From: an uncultured Collinsella sp.
GTDB lineage: Bacteria > Actinomycetota > Coriobacteriia > Coriobacteriales > Coriobacteriaceae
DNA length: 64,000 bases
Reading direction: 5' to 3'
Assembly: GCA_902470805.1 (NCBI GenBank)
Contig: CABRHX010000008.1
Location: forward strand, 26,158-90,157
A model generated the notes under the pieces. The model was given only the letters and a program-made list of their open reading frames with translations. It did not search any database and was not told the DNA's origin. The position numbers were made by a program, and so were the translations under genes. Shown here piece after piece: positions 35,173 to 44,004 of this stretch (positions within the stretch are counted from its first letter, which is position 1; each line of letters begins with the position of its first letter).

Positions 35173-37473
35173 ATGGTCAAGCTGTACGAGGACGGCATCT
35201 ACCTGCGCGGCGGCAGCGAGGTTGTGCCTGCGGCCGAGGCCGCTGAGCGCGGCATTACGCAGACGCCCGAGGATGCCAAGCGCGGCACCATCGCGTATTC
35301 GATCCTTCAGGCACACAATACGTCTGGCAACCCCGAGGCGCTTAAGATTCGCTTCGATGCCATGGCGAGCCACGACATCACCTTTGTCGGCATCATCCAG
35401 ACGGCGCGCGCCTCGGGCATGGAGCAGTTCCCGCTGCCCTACGTGCTCACCAACTGCCACAACTCGCTGTGCGCCGTGGGCGGTACCATCAACGAGGACG
35501 ACCACGTCTTTGGCCTTTCTGCGGCCAAGAAGTACGGCGGCATCTTCGTCCCGCCGCACATCGCCGTCATCCACTCCTTTATGCGCGAGAACTTCGCCGG
35601 CTGCGGCAAGATGATCCTGGGTTCCGACTCGCACACCCGTTACGGCGCCCTGGGCACCATGGCCGTGGGCGAGGGCGGCGGCGAGCTGGCGAAGCAGCTG
35701 CTCCGCGACACCTACGACGTCGCCTATCCCGGTGTCGTTGCCATCTACCTTACGGGTGCCCCGCGCCCCGGCGTCGGCCCGCACGATGTGGCGCTCGCCA
35801 TCATCCGCGCCGTCTTTGCCAAGGGCTACGTCAAGAACAAGGTCATGGAGTTCGTGGGCCCCGGCATTGCGAGCATGACGACCGACTACCGCAACGGCGT
35901 CGATGTCATGACCACCGAGACCACCTGCCTCTCCTCCATTTGGGCTACCGACGAGGACACGCACGCGTTTTTGACCATGCACGGTCGCGGCGACGACTAT
36001 CGCGAGCTCAAGCCCGCCGATGTCGCCTACTACGACGGCTGCGTCGAGGTCGATCTGTCGAGCATCAAGCCCATGATCGCCCTGCCGTTCCATCCCTCCA
36101 ACGGCTTTGAGATCGACGAGCTCAACGAGAACCTTGAGGATATCCTGCACGAGGTCGAGCTCGAGGCTGCCAAGATCGGCGAGGGCAAGACGCACTTTAG
36201 CCTGCTCGACAAGATCGTCGATGGCAAGCTGCATGTGCAGCAGGGCGTCATCGCCGGCTGCTCGGGCGGCAACTACGACTCCGTGGTGCAGGCGGCCCGC
36301 GTGCTCAAGGGCGCCAACACCGGCTGCGGCGAGTTCTCGCTGTCGGTCTATCCCACGAGCCAGCCCGTGGCGCTCGAGCTCACGCGCCGCGGCTACATGT
36401 ACGACCTTATGGAGGCCGGCGCGATCGTGCGCACGGCGTTCTGCGGCCCGTGCTTCGGTGCCGGCGACACGCCTGCCAACAACGGCCTGTCCATCCGCCA
36501 CACCACGCGCAACTTCCCCAACCGCGAGGGTTCCAAGCCGGGCAACGGCCAGCTGAGCGCCGTGGCCCTGATGGACGCCCGCTCCATTGCGGCGACGGCG
36601 GCCAACGGCGGCATCCTGACGCCGGCGACCGACCTGCCCGAGGAGACCTGGGACGAGGCCTGCGAGTACGCCTTCGACGACGCGCCGTACAAGAAGCGCG
36701 TGTACTGGGGCTTTGGCAAGGCCGAGCCTACCGACGAGCTGGTCGAGGGTCCCAACATCAAGCCGTGGCCCGCGATGGAGCCGCTCGGCGACGATATCCT
36801 GCTCAAGGTGTGCTCCAAGATCATGGACCCGGTCACCACGACCGACGAGCTCATTCCCTCGGGCGAGACGAGCTCCTTCCGCTCCAACCCGCTGGGTCTG
36901 GCCGAGTTTACGCTCAGCCGCCGCGATCCTGCCTACGTGGGCCGCTCCAAGGAGGTCGACGCCGTGGAGAAGCGCCGCGTTGCCGGTGAGGCCGCGGGTG
37001 ACCTGGCCGCGCTCGATGCCGAGCTTGCCGGTGTGTTTGAGGCACTGGCCGGCGCAGGTGTCGCGGCCGATGCCAAGGCGACCGAGTACGGTTCTATGCT
37101 CTACGCCAAGAAGCCCGGCGATGGCTCTGCCCGCGAGCAGGCCGCAAGCTGCCAGCGCGTGATCGGCGGCCTGGCCAACATCGTCCACGAGTACGCCACC
37201 AAGCGTTATCGCTCCAACGTGATGAACTGGGGCATGGTGCCCTTCCAGATGGAGGCCGAGCCCAACTTCGAGGTGGGCGACTACGTCTTCGTGCCGGGTA
37301 TCCGCGCCGCGCTTGACGGCGACCTCAAGAACATTGCTGCCTACGTGGTGCGTGCCGATGGTGCGGTTGAGCAGATTGAGCTCTACATCGCCGACATGAC
37401 GGTCGAGGAGCGCGCCATCGTCAAGGCCGGCTGCCTGATCAACTACAACAAGTTCAAGGCCGCTGCCGAGTAA
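35173..37473 (+). CDS. Aconitase-family hydratase
   Basis: The 766-residue 4Fe-4S dehydratase belongs to the aconitase/isopropylmalate-dehydratase superfamily. Visible motifs are LGSDSHTRYGALGTMAVGEGGGE (substrate and cluster region), AGCSGGNYDSV and FCGPCFGAGDTPANNGLSIRHTTRNF, with cluster cysteines, and the swivelling C-terminal domain at about residues 600-766. It may interconvert citrate and isocitrate. Family members annotated only as hydratase also exist, and no citrate synthase or isocitrate dehydrogenase is nearby. The start at 35173 follows GGGAGACAGT. The frame begins 15 codons earlier at 35128, without a ribosome site. Confidence 0.88.
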   Translation: MVKLYEDGIYLRGGSEVVPAAEAAERGITQTPEDAKRGTIAYSILQAHNTSGNPEALKIRFDAMASHDITFVGIIQTARASGMEQFPLPYVLTNCHNSLCAVGGTINEDDHVFGLSAAKKYGGIFVPPHIAVIHSFMRENFAGCGKMILGSDSHTRYGALGTMAVGEGGGELAKQLLRDTYDVAYPGVVAIYLTGAPRPGVGPHDVALAIIRAVFAKGYVKNKVMEFVGPGIASMTTDYRNGVDVMTTETTCLSSIWATDEDTHAFLTMHGRGDDYRELKPADVAYYDGCVEVDLSSIKPMIALPFHPSNGFEIDELNENLEDILHEVELEAAKIGEGKTHFSLLDKIVDGKLHVQQGVIAGCSGGNYDSVVQAARVLKGANTGCGEFSLSVYPTSQPVALELTRRGYMYDLMEAGAIVRTAFCGPCFGAGDTPANNGLSIRHTTRNFPNREGSKPGNGQLSAVALMDARSIAATAANGGILTPATDLPEETWDEACEYAFDDAPYKKRVYWGFGKAEPTDELVEGPNIKPWPAMEPLGDDILLKVCSKIMDPVTTTDELIPSGETSSFRSNPLGLAEFTLSRRDPAYVGRSKEVDAVEKRRVAGEAAGDLAALDAELAGVFEALAGAGVAADAKATEYGSMLYAKKPGDGSAREQAASCQRVIGGLANIVHEYATKRYRSNVMNWGMVPFQMEAEPNFEVGDYVFVPGIRAALDGDLKNIAAYVVRADGAVEQIELYIADMTVEERAIVKAGCLINYNKFKAAAE

Positions 37474-37488
37474 CGCACATACTTGTCC

Positions 37489-37560
37489 GCCCCGGTTATA
37501 CCTTTCCCTGCCGCTCACGCGCTTCGCGAGGGTCGCGTCAGAGAAAGGTATAACCGGGGC
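37489..37560. repeat. Long palindrome downstream of the hydratase gene
   Basis: GCCCCGGTTATACCTTTC (37489-37506) is mirrored exactly at 37543-37560. The 36-base middle contains a second small hairpin around GCGCTTCGCGAG. No T-run follows. I see no second copy in this window. Confidence 0.8.
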
Positions 37561-37722
37561 TACTTGTTAAGTGCTGCTCGTTGGGTCTTGAGGGCGCTAA
37601 AATCGAGGTTGCAACTCTCCTCTATGGGGGAGTGCGCCTTTGTTCATATGCTATCTAGAATTGACAGTATGAAGTTGGCGCTTTAAAGTGAGCTCAAAAC
37701 ACTCTCGTTTGTGGAGTTGAAG

Positions 37723-38412
37723 ATGAAGCGTTGCACTTCTGTTTTGTTGCTGTTGGTGGCTTGCGTCGTCGCTGCTGCGGGCGTGGTCCTATTTGGCTCG
37801 CTTATCTTCTATGGGCCGAGTGGGGTTGAGCAGACGGTTGAGATGGCGTCCCTTGTTGCATCGATGCCCGGGCAAATGATTTCGGACGTTACAAAGCCCG
37901 ATGAGATAACGCTCGATATCGAGGAAACGCCGGGCATTCTAAGCATAAGCAACTACCCCATGATTGAACTTGGCTCGTCTCGCTATACCAAGGACGAGAA
38001 GTTGTCCCGACAGGCGCTGGACTTGCTAAACGGGCGTTCGTTCAAACGCTGGGACGGTTGGGATGCCTATGAGCGCCGACGTGGTTCTGTGAACGGTGGC
38101 TACTATACAACGCTGAAGTTGTATTCATCTGATGGCAAACTGATGCGCACCGTTAACTACAATCCGGAATACGCAAAAGCCGGAGGTGGGGACGGCGTCT
38201 ATATCCAAGATGGCGGCGTGACCTACATTCTTGAAGGCGACCAGCAGCAGGTGATCGATTTTTTGGATCGTTGCGTGATGGACGCGTACGACCAGACCTG
38301 CCTGCCCGACCCGCAGACTGCACGCGATGGTGGATCTGCTCGTACATGGCTATTCGAGGATGAGATGCCCTGGACCGCCGAATCGGGAAGCACGGGCTCG
38401 GCAAAAGAGTAG
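37723..38412 (+). CDS. Small membrane-anchored or secreted protein, paralog A
   Basis: The 229-residue protein has an N-terminal hydrophobic segment (VLLLLVACVVAAAGVVLFGSLIF) and a soluble outer domain. The outer domain is closely related to the gene at 39691: both have ISNYP, then IELG or IQLG, an RxxY turn, SFKRW or TFKRW and a nearly identical C-terminus (TCLPDPQTARD, SARTWLFEDEMPWT). The last 120 bases of both genes are almost the same at DNA level, including the palindrome that follows. The family is unknown to me. The ATG at 37723 has GGAG in front; GTG 37711 is an alternative. The AT content is slightly above the neighbours. Confidence 0.75.
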   Translation: MKRCTSVLLLLVACVVAAAGVVLFGSLIFYGPSGVEQTVEMASLVASMPGQMISDVTKPDEITLDIEETPGILSISNYPMIELGSSRYTKDEKLSRQALDLLNGRSFKRWDGWDAYERRRGSVNGGYYTTLKLYSSDGKLMRTVNYNPEYAKAGGGDGVYIQDGGVTYILEGDQQQVIDFLDRCVMDAYDQTCLPDPQTARDGGSARTWLFEDEMPWTAESGSTGSAKE

Positions 38413-38420
38413 AGAACGCG

Positions 38421-38453
38421 ACCACCACAAAGGTGCCCCTTTGCGGTGGTTTT
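38421..38453 (+). terminator. CCACAAAGG palindrome after paralog A
   Basis: ACCACCACAAAGG pairs with CCTTTGCGGTGGT and is followed by TTTT. It is a likely terminator and a member of the CCACAAAGG family also found at 10624, 38701, 39568 and 40373. Confidence 0.7.
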
Positions 38454-38460
38454 CAGTCTG

Positions 38461-38682
38461 TCTCGATCTGTAACATCTGGGCCGTTAAAAGTGGGCTTGG
38501 TGTTGCAGATTTAGATTATCGATTCGGGTGTCTTCTGTTTATCTCGATCTGTAACAGGTGGACCCTTATTTGCCGAGTAGTTGTTACAGATTTAGATAAA
38601 CGGGCGCCGCTGAGCATTTCATCTCAATCTGTAACATCTGGGGTCAAAAACGGCCGCTAGATGTTACAGATCGAGACAGATG
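38461..38682. repeat. Three tandem palindromes with ATCTGTAACA arms
   Basis: Three hairpins lie end to end (38461-38515, 38538-38600, 38620-38682). Each has a left arm like CTCGATCTGTAACA and a right arm like TGTTACAGATTTAGA, with loops of 20-25 bases that differ. Two more are at 40415-40552 after paralog B. They are inverted, not direct, repeats, so this is not a CRISPR array. They may be remnants of a small palindromic mobile repeat. Confidence 0.8.
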
Positions 38683-38700
38683 AGCGCCGGAGTCGAAAAT

Positions 38701-38735
38701 CACCACAAAGGTGCCTGTCCCCTTTGTGGCGGTGG
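38701..38735. repeat. CCACAAAGG palindrome, copy upstream of the minus-strand gene
   Basis: The palindrome is CACCACAAAGG with CCTTTGTGGCGGTG around TGCCTGTCC. It lies downstream of the gene at 38788 on the minus strand, so it can act as its terminator. Confidence 0.7.
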
Positions 38736-38787
38736 GGGGCGGGCTCGATGTTATTGTGATCGCTGGGCAGCATTTTAATGAATGTCT

Positions 38788-39456
38788 CTACAGGATTTCA
38801 TCTGGGGTGGCGGGTTTGGTTGTTTTGGGGATGCCGAGTTTGGATGACGCGAAATCGTCAACATCGTCCTTGATTCCATCTTTGGTGTAGACGGTGACCG
38901 TATAGGTGCTGTGCCCGAATTCGCTCTTGTCGCGTGTCGCCCAGGCCTGCCAGTAGGCAGCCCCGTTTCGCCCTTTGATTTTTCCGACACGGCGGAGTTC
39001 TGTTCGCTTTAATTTCCGGTTGCTATAGATGGTTCGACCGGCTTCCGCGGTGAGCCCGCACTGTCCAAGCAGCTTGTCGAGGACTTGGTTCATGTGGCGC
39101 TCATCGGTGTTTGGTGCGTAGTCGTAGGCGAGGGTGATGGAGTCGAGTGGCTGGTCGTCGATCAGATAGTTTAGCGCCTGAGGTTCAAGGCAGAAATAGG
39201 GGGAGCATCCGTCGACCTTGCCGAGCAACGGTAACTTGGACTGCCAACTTCCGGTGGGAATTGCATATTCGTAGAACACGCCACGGCAGACAAAGGAGAG
39301 CGAGGTGGCACGCGAGCCGGCGTCGATCATCCCGCAAAGATCGAAGGGCGAGGCGATACCAAAAGAAAAGGGCGTGATGACGATAAGGAAGAGCATCACG
39401 ATGGGTATGGCGAAAATGGTAATGACGTTGCGACCGGTGGAATGAGACGGCTTCAT
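38788..39456 (-). CDS. Membrane-anchored hypothetical protein
   Basis: The 222-residue protein has a single N-terminal membrane segment (VITIFAIPIVMLFLIVITPFSFGI) and an outer domain with paired cysteines (DLCGMIDAG, SFVCRGVF, DGCSPYFCLEP). The start ATG at 39456 follows GAGGAG. Layout resembles the two paralogs on either side (one membrane helix, an outer domain of about 190 residues), though sequence similarity is not evident. The family is unknown. Confidence 0.7.
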   Translation of the reverse strand: MKPSHSTGRNVITIFAIPIVMLFLIVITPFSFGIASPFDLCGMIDAGSRATSLSFVCRGVFYEYAIPTGSWQSKLPLLGKVDGCSPYFCLEPQALNYLIDDQPLDSITLAYDYAPNTDERHMNQVLDKLLGQCGLTAEAGRTIYSNRKLKRTELRRVGKIKGRNGAAYWQAWATRDKSEFGHSTYTVTVYTKDGIKDDVDDFASSKLGIPKTTKPATPDEIL

Positions 39457-39567
39457 ATGCGCTCCTCGAGACAAAGATCTGTTGAGGATAGGCAGAAATG
39501 GATATGTTCAGAGAACAATTCAAGTTTAATCTCATGGCGCGAGATGGTCGACCGTTAGCGTCGAAAA

Positions 39568-39602
39568 CCACCACAAAGGTGCCTGTCCCCTTTGTGATGG
39601 TG
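39568..39602. repeat. CCACAAAGG palindrome before paralog B
   Basis: CCACCACAAAGG pairs with CCTTTGTGATGG around TGCCTGTCC. It belongs to the same family as 10624, 38421, 38701 and 40373. It lies between the divergent small-protein genes. Confidence 0.7.
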
Positions 39603-39690
39603 AGGAGCGCGCGGCTTCTTTTGGTAATAGTGTTAGCTGGCGGTATCATTAGTGCAGGTGGCGAAGGTTTGCATTGTGGGGTGTTTTGCC

Positions 39691-40362
39691 GTGAGCCGTT
39701 CTGCCCGTATTGGATTGATTGTCTTGGCGCTTGCGATCGCTGTGGTTGGCGCGGGTGCTGTCGGTATGGCATTTCTACCTGCTGCGGTGACGGAGCCGGT
39801 GGTCAAGCCTGTGACTCAATCTGTCGAACTTCTGACCGGCGACGACAAGCCCGAGACCATTACCGTTGATTTTGATGAGCAGCCGGCTGTGCTGGGTATT
39901 AGCAATTATCCGCGTATTCAGCTTGGGGCCATGCGCTATACCACGGATACAAGCCTGATCGATAGGGCGTCCGAGCTACTCAAGGGCAAAACATTTAAGC
40001 GCTGGTACGGATATGCGTCCTATCGGGCAAAAGCGAACGACATGGTTGGCGGATGCCACTCTTCTATCGAGCTGGACACTGCAAACGGCGCAAAGTTATG
40101 TGATGTCTCGTACGATCCGGGCTACGAGGGCAATGAGGGTCCGGGCATCTACATCATGGACGGCGATGTCGCCTATGTCATGGAGGGCGACCAGACCGAG
40201 CTCAACGATTTTATGGGTCAGTGTATCCAAGATGCCTATGAACAGACCTGCTTGCCTGACCCGCAGACTGCACGCGATAGTGGGTCTGCCCGTACATGGC
40301 TGTTCGAGGATGAGATGCCCTGGACCGTCGAATCGGGAAGTATGGGTTCGGCGAAGGAGTAG
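39691..40362 (+). CDS. Small membrane-anchored or secreted protein, paralog B
   Basis: The 223-residue paralog of the protein at 37723 has one N-terminal hydrophobic segment (IGLIVLALAIAVVGAGAVGMAF) and an outer domain with the same conserved positions (VLGISNYPRIQLGAMRYTT, YVMEGDQTELNDFM). Its C-terminus is nearly identical to that of paralog A. The start is uncertain. The GTG at 39691 aligns with the start of the paralog, while GTG codons at 39652 and 39676 are in frame. The downstream region is also duplicated, with the CCACAAAGG palindrome and ATCTGTAACA hairpins. This argues for a segmental duplication. Confidence 0.72.
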   Translation: MSRSARIGLIVLALAIAVVGAGAVGMAFLPAAVTEPVVKPVTQSVELLTGDDKPETITVDFDEQPAVLGISNYPRIQLGAMRYTTDTSLIDRASELLKGKTFKRWYGYASYRAKANDMVGGCHSSIELDTANGAKLCDVSYDPGYEGNEGPGIYIMDGDVAYVMEGDQTELNDFMGQCIQDAYEQTCLPDPQTARDSGSARTWLFEDEMPWTVESGSMGSAKE

Positions 40363-40372
40363 AGACCGCGAC

Positions 40373-40406
40373 CACCACAAAGGTGCCTGTCCTCTTTGTG
40401 ATGGTT
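40373..40406 (+). terminator. CCACAAAGG palindrome after paralog B
   Basis: ACCACCACAAAGG pairs with CTCTTTGTGATGGT, followed by TTTT. It is equivalent in position to 38421 after paralog A. Confidence 0.7.
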
Positions 40407-40414
40407 TTCGGTCT

Positions 40415-40552
40415 GTCTCGATCTGTAACATCTTGGCCGCTAAAAGTGGGCCTGGTGTTACAGATTTAGATTTTTGATCCGGGTGTTTTCTGTTCGTCTC
40501 AATCTATAACATCTGGAGCCATAAACAGTCGCTAGATGTTACAGATTGAGAT
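40415..40552. repeat. Two tandem palindromes with ATCTGTAACA arms
   Basis: The hairpins at 40415-40470 and 40496-40552 are related to those at 38461-38682. The last one pairs CTCAATCTATAACATCT with AGATGTTACAGATTGAG. They lie between paralog B and clpB. Confidence 0.78.
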
Positions 40553-40613
40553 AGTGAGGGGACGAGGCCGCAGCGGGTGAGCGCACCTGCTCCCTATCTT
40601 TCAATCACTCAGA

Positions 40614-40647
40614 AAATCTTATATATAGAGACTTAGATTTGTGTATA
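40614..40647 (+). promoter_or_regulatory. Heat-shock control box upstream of clpB (shared with dnaK)
   Basis: CTTATAT, 5 bases, GACTTAGATTT, then TGTATA reproduces the block at 30308-30340, with one extra base before TGTATA. It lies 83 bases before the clpB start. It is a candidate HspR operator or a shared promoter element. Confidence 0.65.
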
Positions 40648-40729
40648 AGATCGCACAAAGCTGGCAACAATACTTCTCGAACAACGTGAAGCCGCCCCGT
40701 AGGGCGGCCGCCCCAAGAGAGGTGATTCC

Positions 40730-43357
40730 ATGAGAATCGATAAGCTAGCTATGACGTCGCGCGAGGCGCTGCAGACCGCCATGAGCACGGCTGCCGATGC
40801 GCAGGCCGGCGCGGTGGAGCCGATTCACCTGCTGTCTGCCCTGCTCGGTGCCGGCGAGCGCAATATCTCCGTGATTATCGAGCGCATCGGTGCCGACCCA
40901 GCTCAGCTCGCACGCTCCACACAGGACGCCATCGACCGCGCGCCCAAGGTTTCGGGCGAGGGCCAGCAGATGGGTCTTTCCAATGAGCTCGTCCGCGTCA
41001 TCGAAAAGGCCGAGAAGAAGGCTACCAAGATGGGCGACAGCTTTGTGGTGACCGAGCATCTGCTGATGGCGCTTGCCGAGGACAAGGGCGAGGCGGGCCG
41101 CGTGCTGCGCGACGCCGGTGTTACCAAGGAGCGTATCGAGCAGGTCTACGAGGAGCTGCGTGGCGATGACCGCGTGACGTCCGCCGAGGACAAGACCCAG
41201 TTTGAGGCGCTGGAACAGTACGGCCGCAATATCTGCGACCTTGCCCGCGCCGGCAAGCTCGACCCGGTCATTGGCCGTACCGACGAGATCCGTCGCACCA
41301 TTCAGGTCCTGTCCCGCCGCACCAAGAACAACCCCGTGCTCATCGGCGAGCCGGGTGTCGGCAAGACGGCCATCGTCGAGGGCATCGCCCAGCGTATCGT
41401 GGCCGGCGACGTGCCGAGTACCCTGCGCGACCGCGACCTTATCGAGCTCGACATGAGCGCGCTGGTCGCCGGCGCTAAGTACCGCGGCGAGTTCGAGGAC
41501 CGCTTGAAGGCTGTGCTCAAGGAGGTACAGAAGTCCGAAGGCAAGGTCATCCTGTTCATCGATGAGCTCCACACCATCGTGGGCGCTGGTGCCACCGAGG
41601 GCTCCATGGACGCCGGCAACATCCTCAAGCCGGCGCTTGCCCGTGGCGACTTGCACGCGATCGGCGCGACCACGCTCGACGAGTATCGCAAGTACATCGA
41701 GAAGGACGCGGCGCTCGCCCGTCGTTTCCAGACCGTTATGGTGAGCGAGCCTACCGTCGAGGACACCATCTCGATCCTGCGTGGCCTCAAGGAGAAGTAC
41801 GAGATCTTCCACGGTGTGCACATCACCGATAGCGCGCTCGTGGCCGCTGCTGACCTCTCCGATCGCTATATCGCCGACCGCTTTCTGCCCGACAAGGCCA
41901 TCGACCTGGTCGATGAGGCCGCAAGCCGCCTGCGCATGGAACTCGACAGCATGCCGGTCGAGATTGACGCCACCACTCGTCAGCTCACCCAGCTGCAGAT
42001 CGAGGAGCAGGCGCTCATGAAGGAGACCGACGACGCCTCCAAGGAGCGTCTGGAGGCCCTGCGCCAAGAGATCGCCGAGGTCCAAGAAAAGCTCAACGTG
42101 CAAAAGGCCGGCTGGCTCAACCAGAAGAACGCCATCGACCACGTGCAGGAGCTTAAGGGACAGCTCGACGAGGCCAGAAGCGAAGAGGAGCGCGCGACGC
42201 GCAACGGCGACCTGGGCCGTGCGTCCGAGCTGCGCTACTCCGTGATTCCGGGTCTGCAGCAGCAGATTCAGGATTCCGAGGCTGCGCTCGAGGCACAAAA
42301 GCAGAAGGACGGCGAGGGTCTCAACGAGCAGGTGACCTCCGATGAGATCGCCGAGGTCGTGAGTGCCTGGACCGGCGTGCCCGTATCCAAGATGATGCAG
42401 GGCGAGCTCGACAAGCTGAAGGGCCTGGAGGGCGAGCTGCATAAGCGCGTCATCGGCCAGGACGAGGCCGTCTCCGCCGTCGCCGCAGCTGTGCGCCGCA
42501 GCCGTGCGGGCCTCTCCGATCCGGACAAGCCCATCGGCAGCTTCTTCTTCCTGGGCCCCACCGGCGTGGGCAAGACCGAGCTCGCCAAGGCGCTTGCCGA
42601 GTGCCTGTTCGACGACGAGCGCGCGCTCGTGCGTATCGACATGTCCGAGTACATGGAGAAGTTCAGCGTCCAGCGTCTGATCGGTGCGCCCCCGGGATAC
42701 GTGGGTTACGACGAGGGCGGCCAGCTCACCGAGGCCGTGCGCCGTCGCCCCTACTCCGTGATCTTGCTCGACGAGATGGAGAAGGCCCATCCGGATGTAT
42801 TCAACGTGCTGCTGCAGGTGCTCGACGACGGCCGTCTGACCGACGGTCAGGGTCGCCAGGTATCCTTCAAGAACACGATCATCATCATGACGTCTAACGT
42901 GGGCTCCAAGGCTATCGCTGAGCTTTCGGGCAAGGACGAGGAGGAGATGCGCCATCAGGTCGACGCGGCCATGGCTCAGACCTTCCGCCCCGAGTTCCTC
43001 AACCGTATCGATGATATCGTGGTGTTCCATCCGCTTGGCATGGCGCAGATCGAGAAGATCGTCGACATTCAGCTCGCCGACGTCCGCGCGCGTCTGGCCA
43101 AGGAACGCATGACGCTTGCCATCACCCCGGCGGCCAAGCAGCTGCTCGCCGTGGGCGGCTTGGACCCGGTCTTTGGTGCCCGTCCGCTCAAGCGTTTGGT
43201 GCAGCGCGAGGTCGTGGATGCCATCGCCGCCGCCATCATCGACGGCACGGTGCGCGAGGGCGATCAGGTGACGGTCGGTGTCGACAAGGACGGCGGCTTT
43301 ACCGTCGTGTGCGACAACACGCCGGCAGCCACCTACGAGGTCCCCGACGCCGAGTAG
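40730..43357 (+). CDS. clpB: ATP-dependent disaggregase ClpB
   Basis: The 875-residue Hsp100 protein has an N-terminal repeat domain (residues 1-150), first ATPase (Walker A GEPGVGKT near 205), a middle coiled-coil domain (about 410-530: TRQLTQLQIEEQALMKE through IQDSEAALEAQKQ) and second ATPase (GPTGVGKT near 609, then FFFLGPTG, SEYMEKFSVQRLIGAPPGYVG). The coiled-coil middle domain separates ClpB from ClpA and ClpC. It rescues aggregated protein with DnaK. The box upstream suggests joint control with dnaK. Confidence 0.97.
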   Translation: MRIDKLAMTSREALQTAMSTAADAQAGAVEPIHLLSALLGAGERNISVIIERIGADPAQLARSTQDAIDRAPKVSGEGQQMGLSNELVRVIEKAEKKATKMGDSFVVTEHLLMALAEDKGEAGRVLRDAGVTKERIEQVYEELRGDDRVTSAEDKTQFEALEQYGRNICDLARAGKLDPVIGRTDEIRRTIQVLSRRTKNNPVLIGEPGVGKTAIVEGIAQRIVAGDVPSTLRDRDLIELDMSALVAGAKYRGEFEDRLKAVLKEVQKSEGKVILFIDELHTIVGAGATEGSMDAGNILKPALARGDLHAIGATTLDEYRKYIEKDAALARRFQTVMVSEPTVEDTISILRGLKEKYEIFHGVHITDSALVAAADLSDRYIADRFLPDKAIDLVDEAASRLRMELDSMPVEIDATTRQLTQLQIEEQALMKETDDASKERLEALRQEIAEVQEKLNVQKAGWLNQKNAIDHVQELKGQLDEARSEEERATRNGDLGRASELRYSVIPGLQQQIQDSEAALEAQKQKDGEGLNEQVTSDEIAEVVSAWTGVPVSKMMQGELDKLKGLEGELHKRVIGQDEAVSAVAAAVRRSRAGLSDPDKPIGSFFFLGPTGVGKTELAKALAECLFDDERALVRIDMSEYMEKFSVQRLIGAPPGYVGYDEGGQLTEAVRRRPYSVILLDEMEKAHPDVFNVLLQVLDDGRLTDGQGRQVSFKNTIIIMTSNVGSKAIAELSGKDEEEMRHQVDAAMAQTFRPEFLNRIDDIVVFHPLGMAQIEKIVDIQLADVRARLAKERMTLAITPAAKQLLAVGGLDPVFGARPLKRLVQREVVDAIAAAIIDGTVREGDQVTVGVDKDGGFTVVCDNTPAATYEVPDAE

Positions 43358-43401
43358 ATTTCGGGCCATGCCTTAAAATCTGCCAGTCGTCTCTAAACGC
43401 C

Positions 43402-43438
43402 AAGGGCGGTGGATCCAATCGAGTCCGCCGCCCTTTTT
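43402..43438 (+). terminator. Rho-independent terminator of clpB
   Basis: AAGGGCGGTGGA pairs with TCCGCCGCCCTT around TCCAATCGAG, followed by TTT. It lies 44 bases after the clpB stop. Confidence 0.85.
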
Positions 43439-43488
43439 CGTGCGACAATCGATGATGTTGAGCGGATGCGATGCAAGGAGCTATGCAG

Positions 43489-43683
43489 ATGAAAGACGAG
43501 AACAAGACGAACGCACCGGCGGCTGAGATAGCGTCCGCCGCACCAAAGCCCGCGCCGAAACCGGCACCCAAGCCGCGCGACCCCTACATCCGTGCCGAGA
43601 ACGAGGACGATGACGGCTACGATCCCTACAGCGACCGACGCCCCGAGCGCGAGCCGATGTTCGAAGCCGATCCGTGGCGCTGA
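43489..43683 (+). CDS. Small proline-rich acidic protein
   Basis: The 64-residue protein has four short PKPA-type repeats (PKPAPKPAPKPR) followed by an acidic tail (ENEDDDGYDPYSDRRPEREP). AAGGAG lies 8 bases before the ATG. No signal peptide or membrane segment is seen, and it is likely disordered. I do not recognise it. It sits between the clpB terminator and a palindromic repeat. Confidence 0.55.
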   Translation: MKDENKTNAPAAEIASAAPKPAPKPAPKPRDPYIRAENEDDDGYDPYSDRRPEREPMFEADPWR

Positions 43684-43707
43684 GTGCCACCCAAAAGGCC
43701 ACCAATA

Positions 43708-43774
43708 AGTTGCGGTGAAATAGGGATTGTTTTGCGGTTTGACCAGCAAAAACAGCCCCTATTTCACCGCAACT
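43708..43774. repeat. Palindromic repeat family GTTGCGGTG, copy 2
   Basis: AGTTGCGGTGAAATAGGG pairs with CCCTATTTCACCGCAACT. The arms match copies at 7604 and 56019, while the spacer is unrelated. From 43775 to 44004 the sequence turns AT-rich and holds no gene; it likely carries the promoter of the ATPase gene. Confidence 0.8.
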
Positions 43775-44004
43775 GCGTTAGGGATTTTTCTACAGGGGAC
43801 GGGTAGTCAAAAAAGTCCCGTCCCAAATCGACTGTCCAGGGAGTCGCATTCGAGCTTGGTTGTCCTCTCAGCCACTCGGCATCCTTCGAGCAGTAATAGT
43901 GAAAAAACTTGCCTAGGTGTTAATCAAGTAATACACAATCTTGCTCTTCAATTAATCAAGAATAGGTATAATTTTGATTAGCTAGAGAGCAAGATTGGAG
44001 AATT

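Noticed and set aside
38461..38682. Tandem repeats that could be taken for a CRISPR array
   Set aside because: The units are inverted repeats with two different arms, not regularly spaced direct repeats, and no cas genes are present.
40745..43369. 874-codon open frame antisense to clpB
   Set aside because: It is a shadow frame caused by codon bias; clpB has all family motifs on the plus strand.
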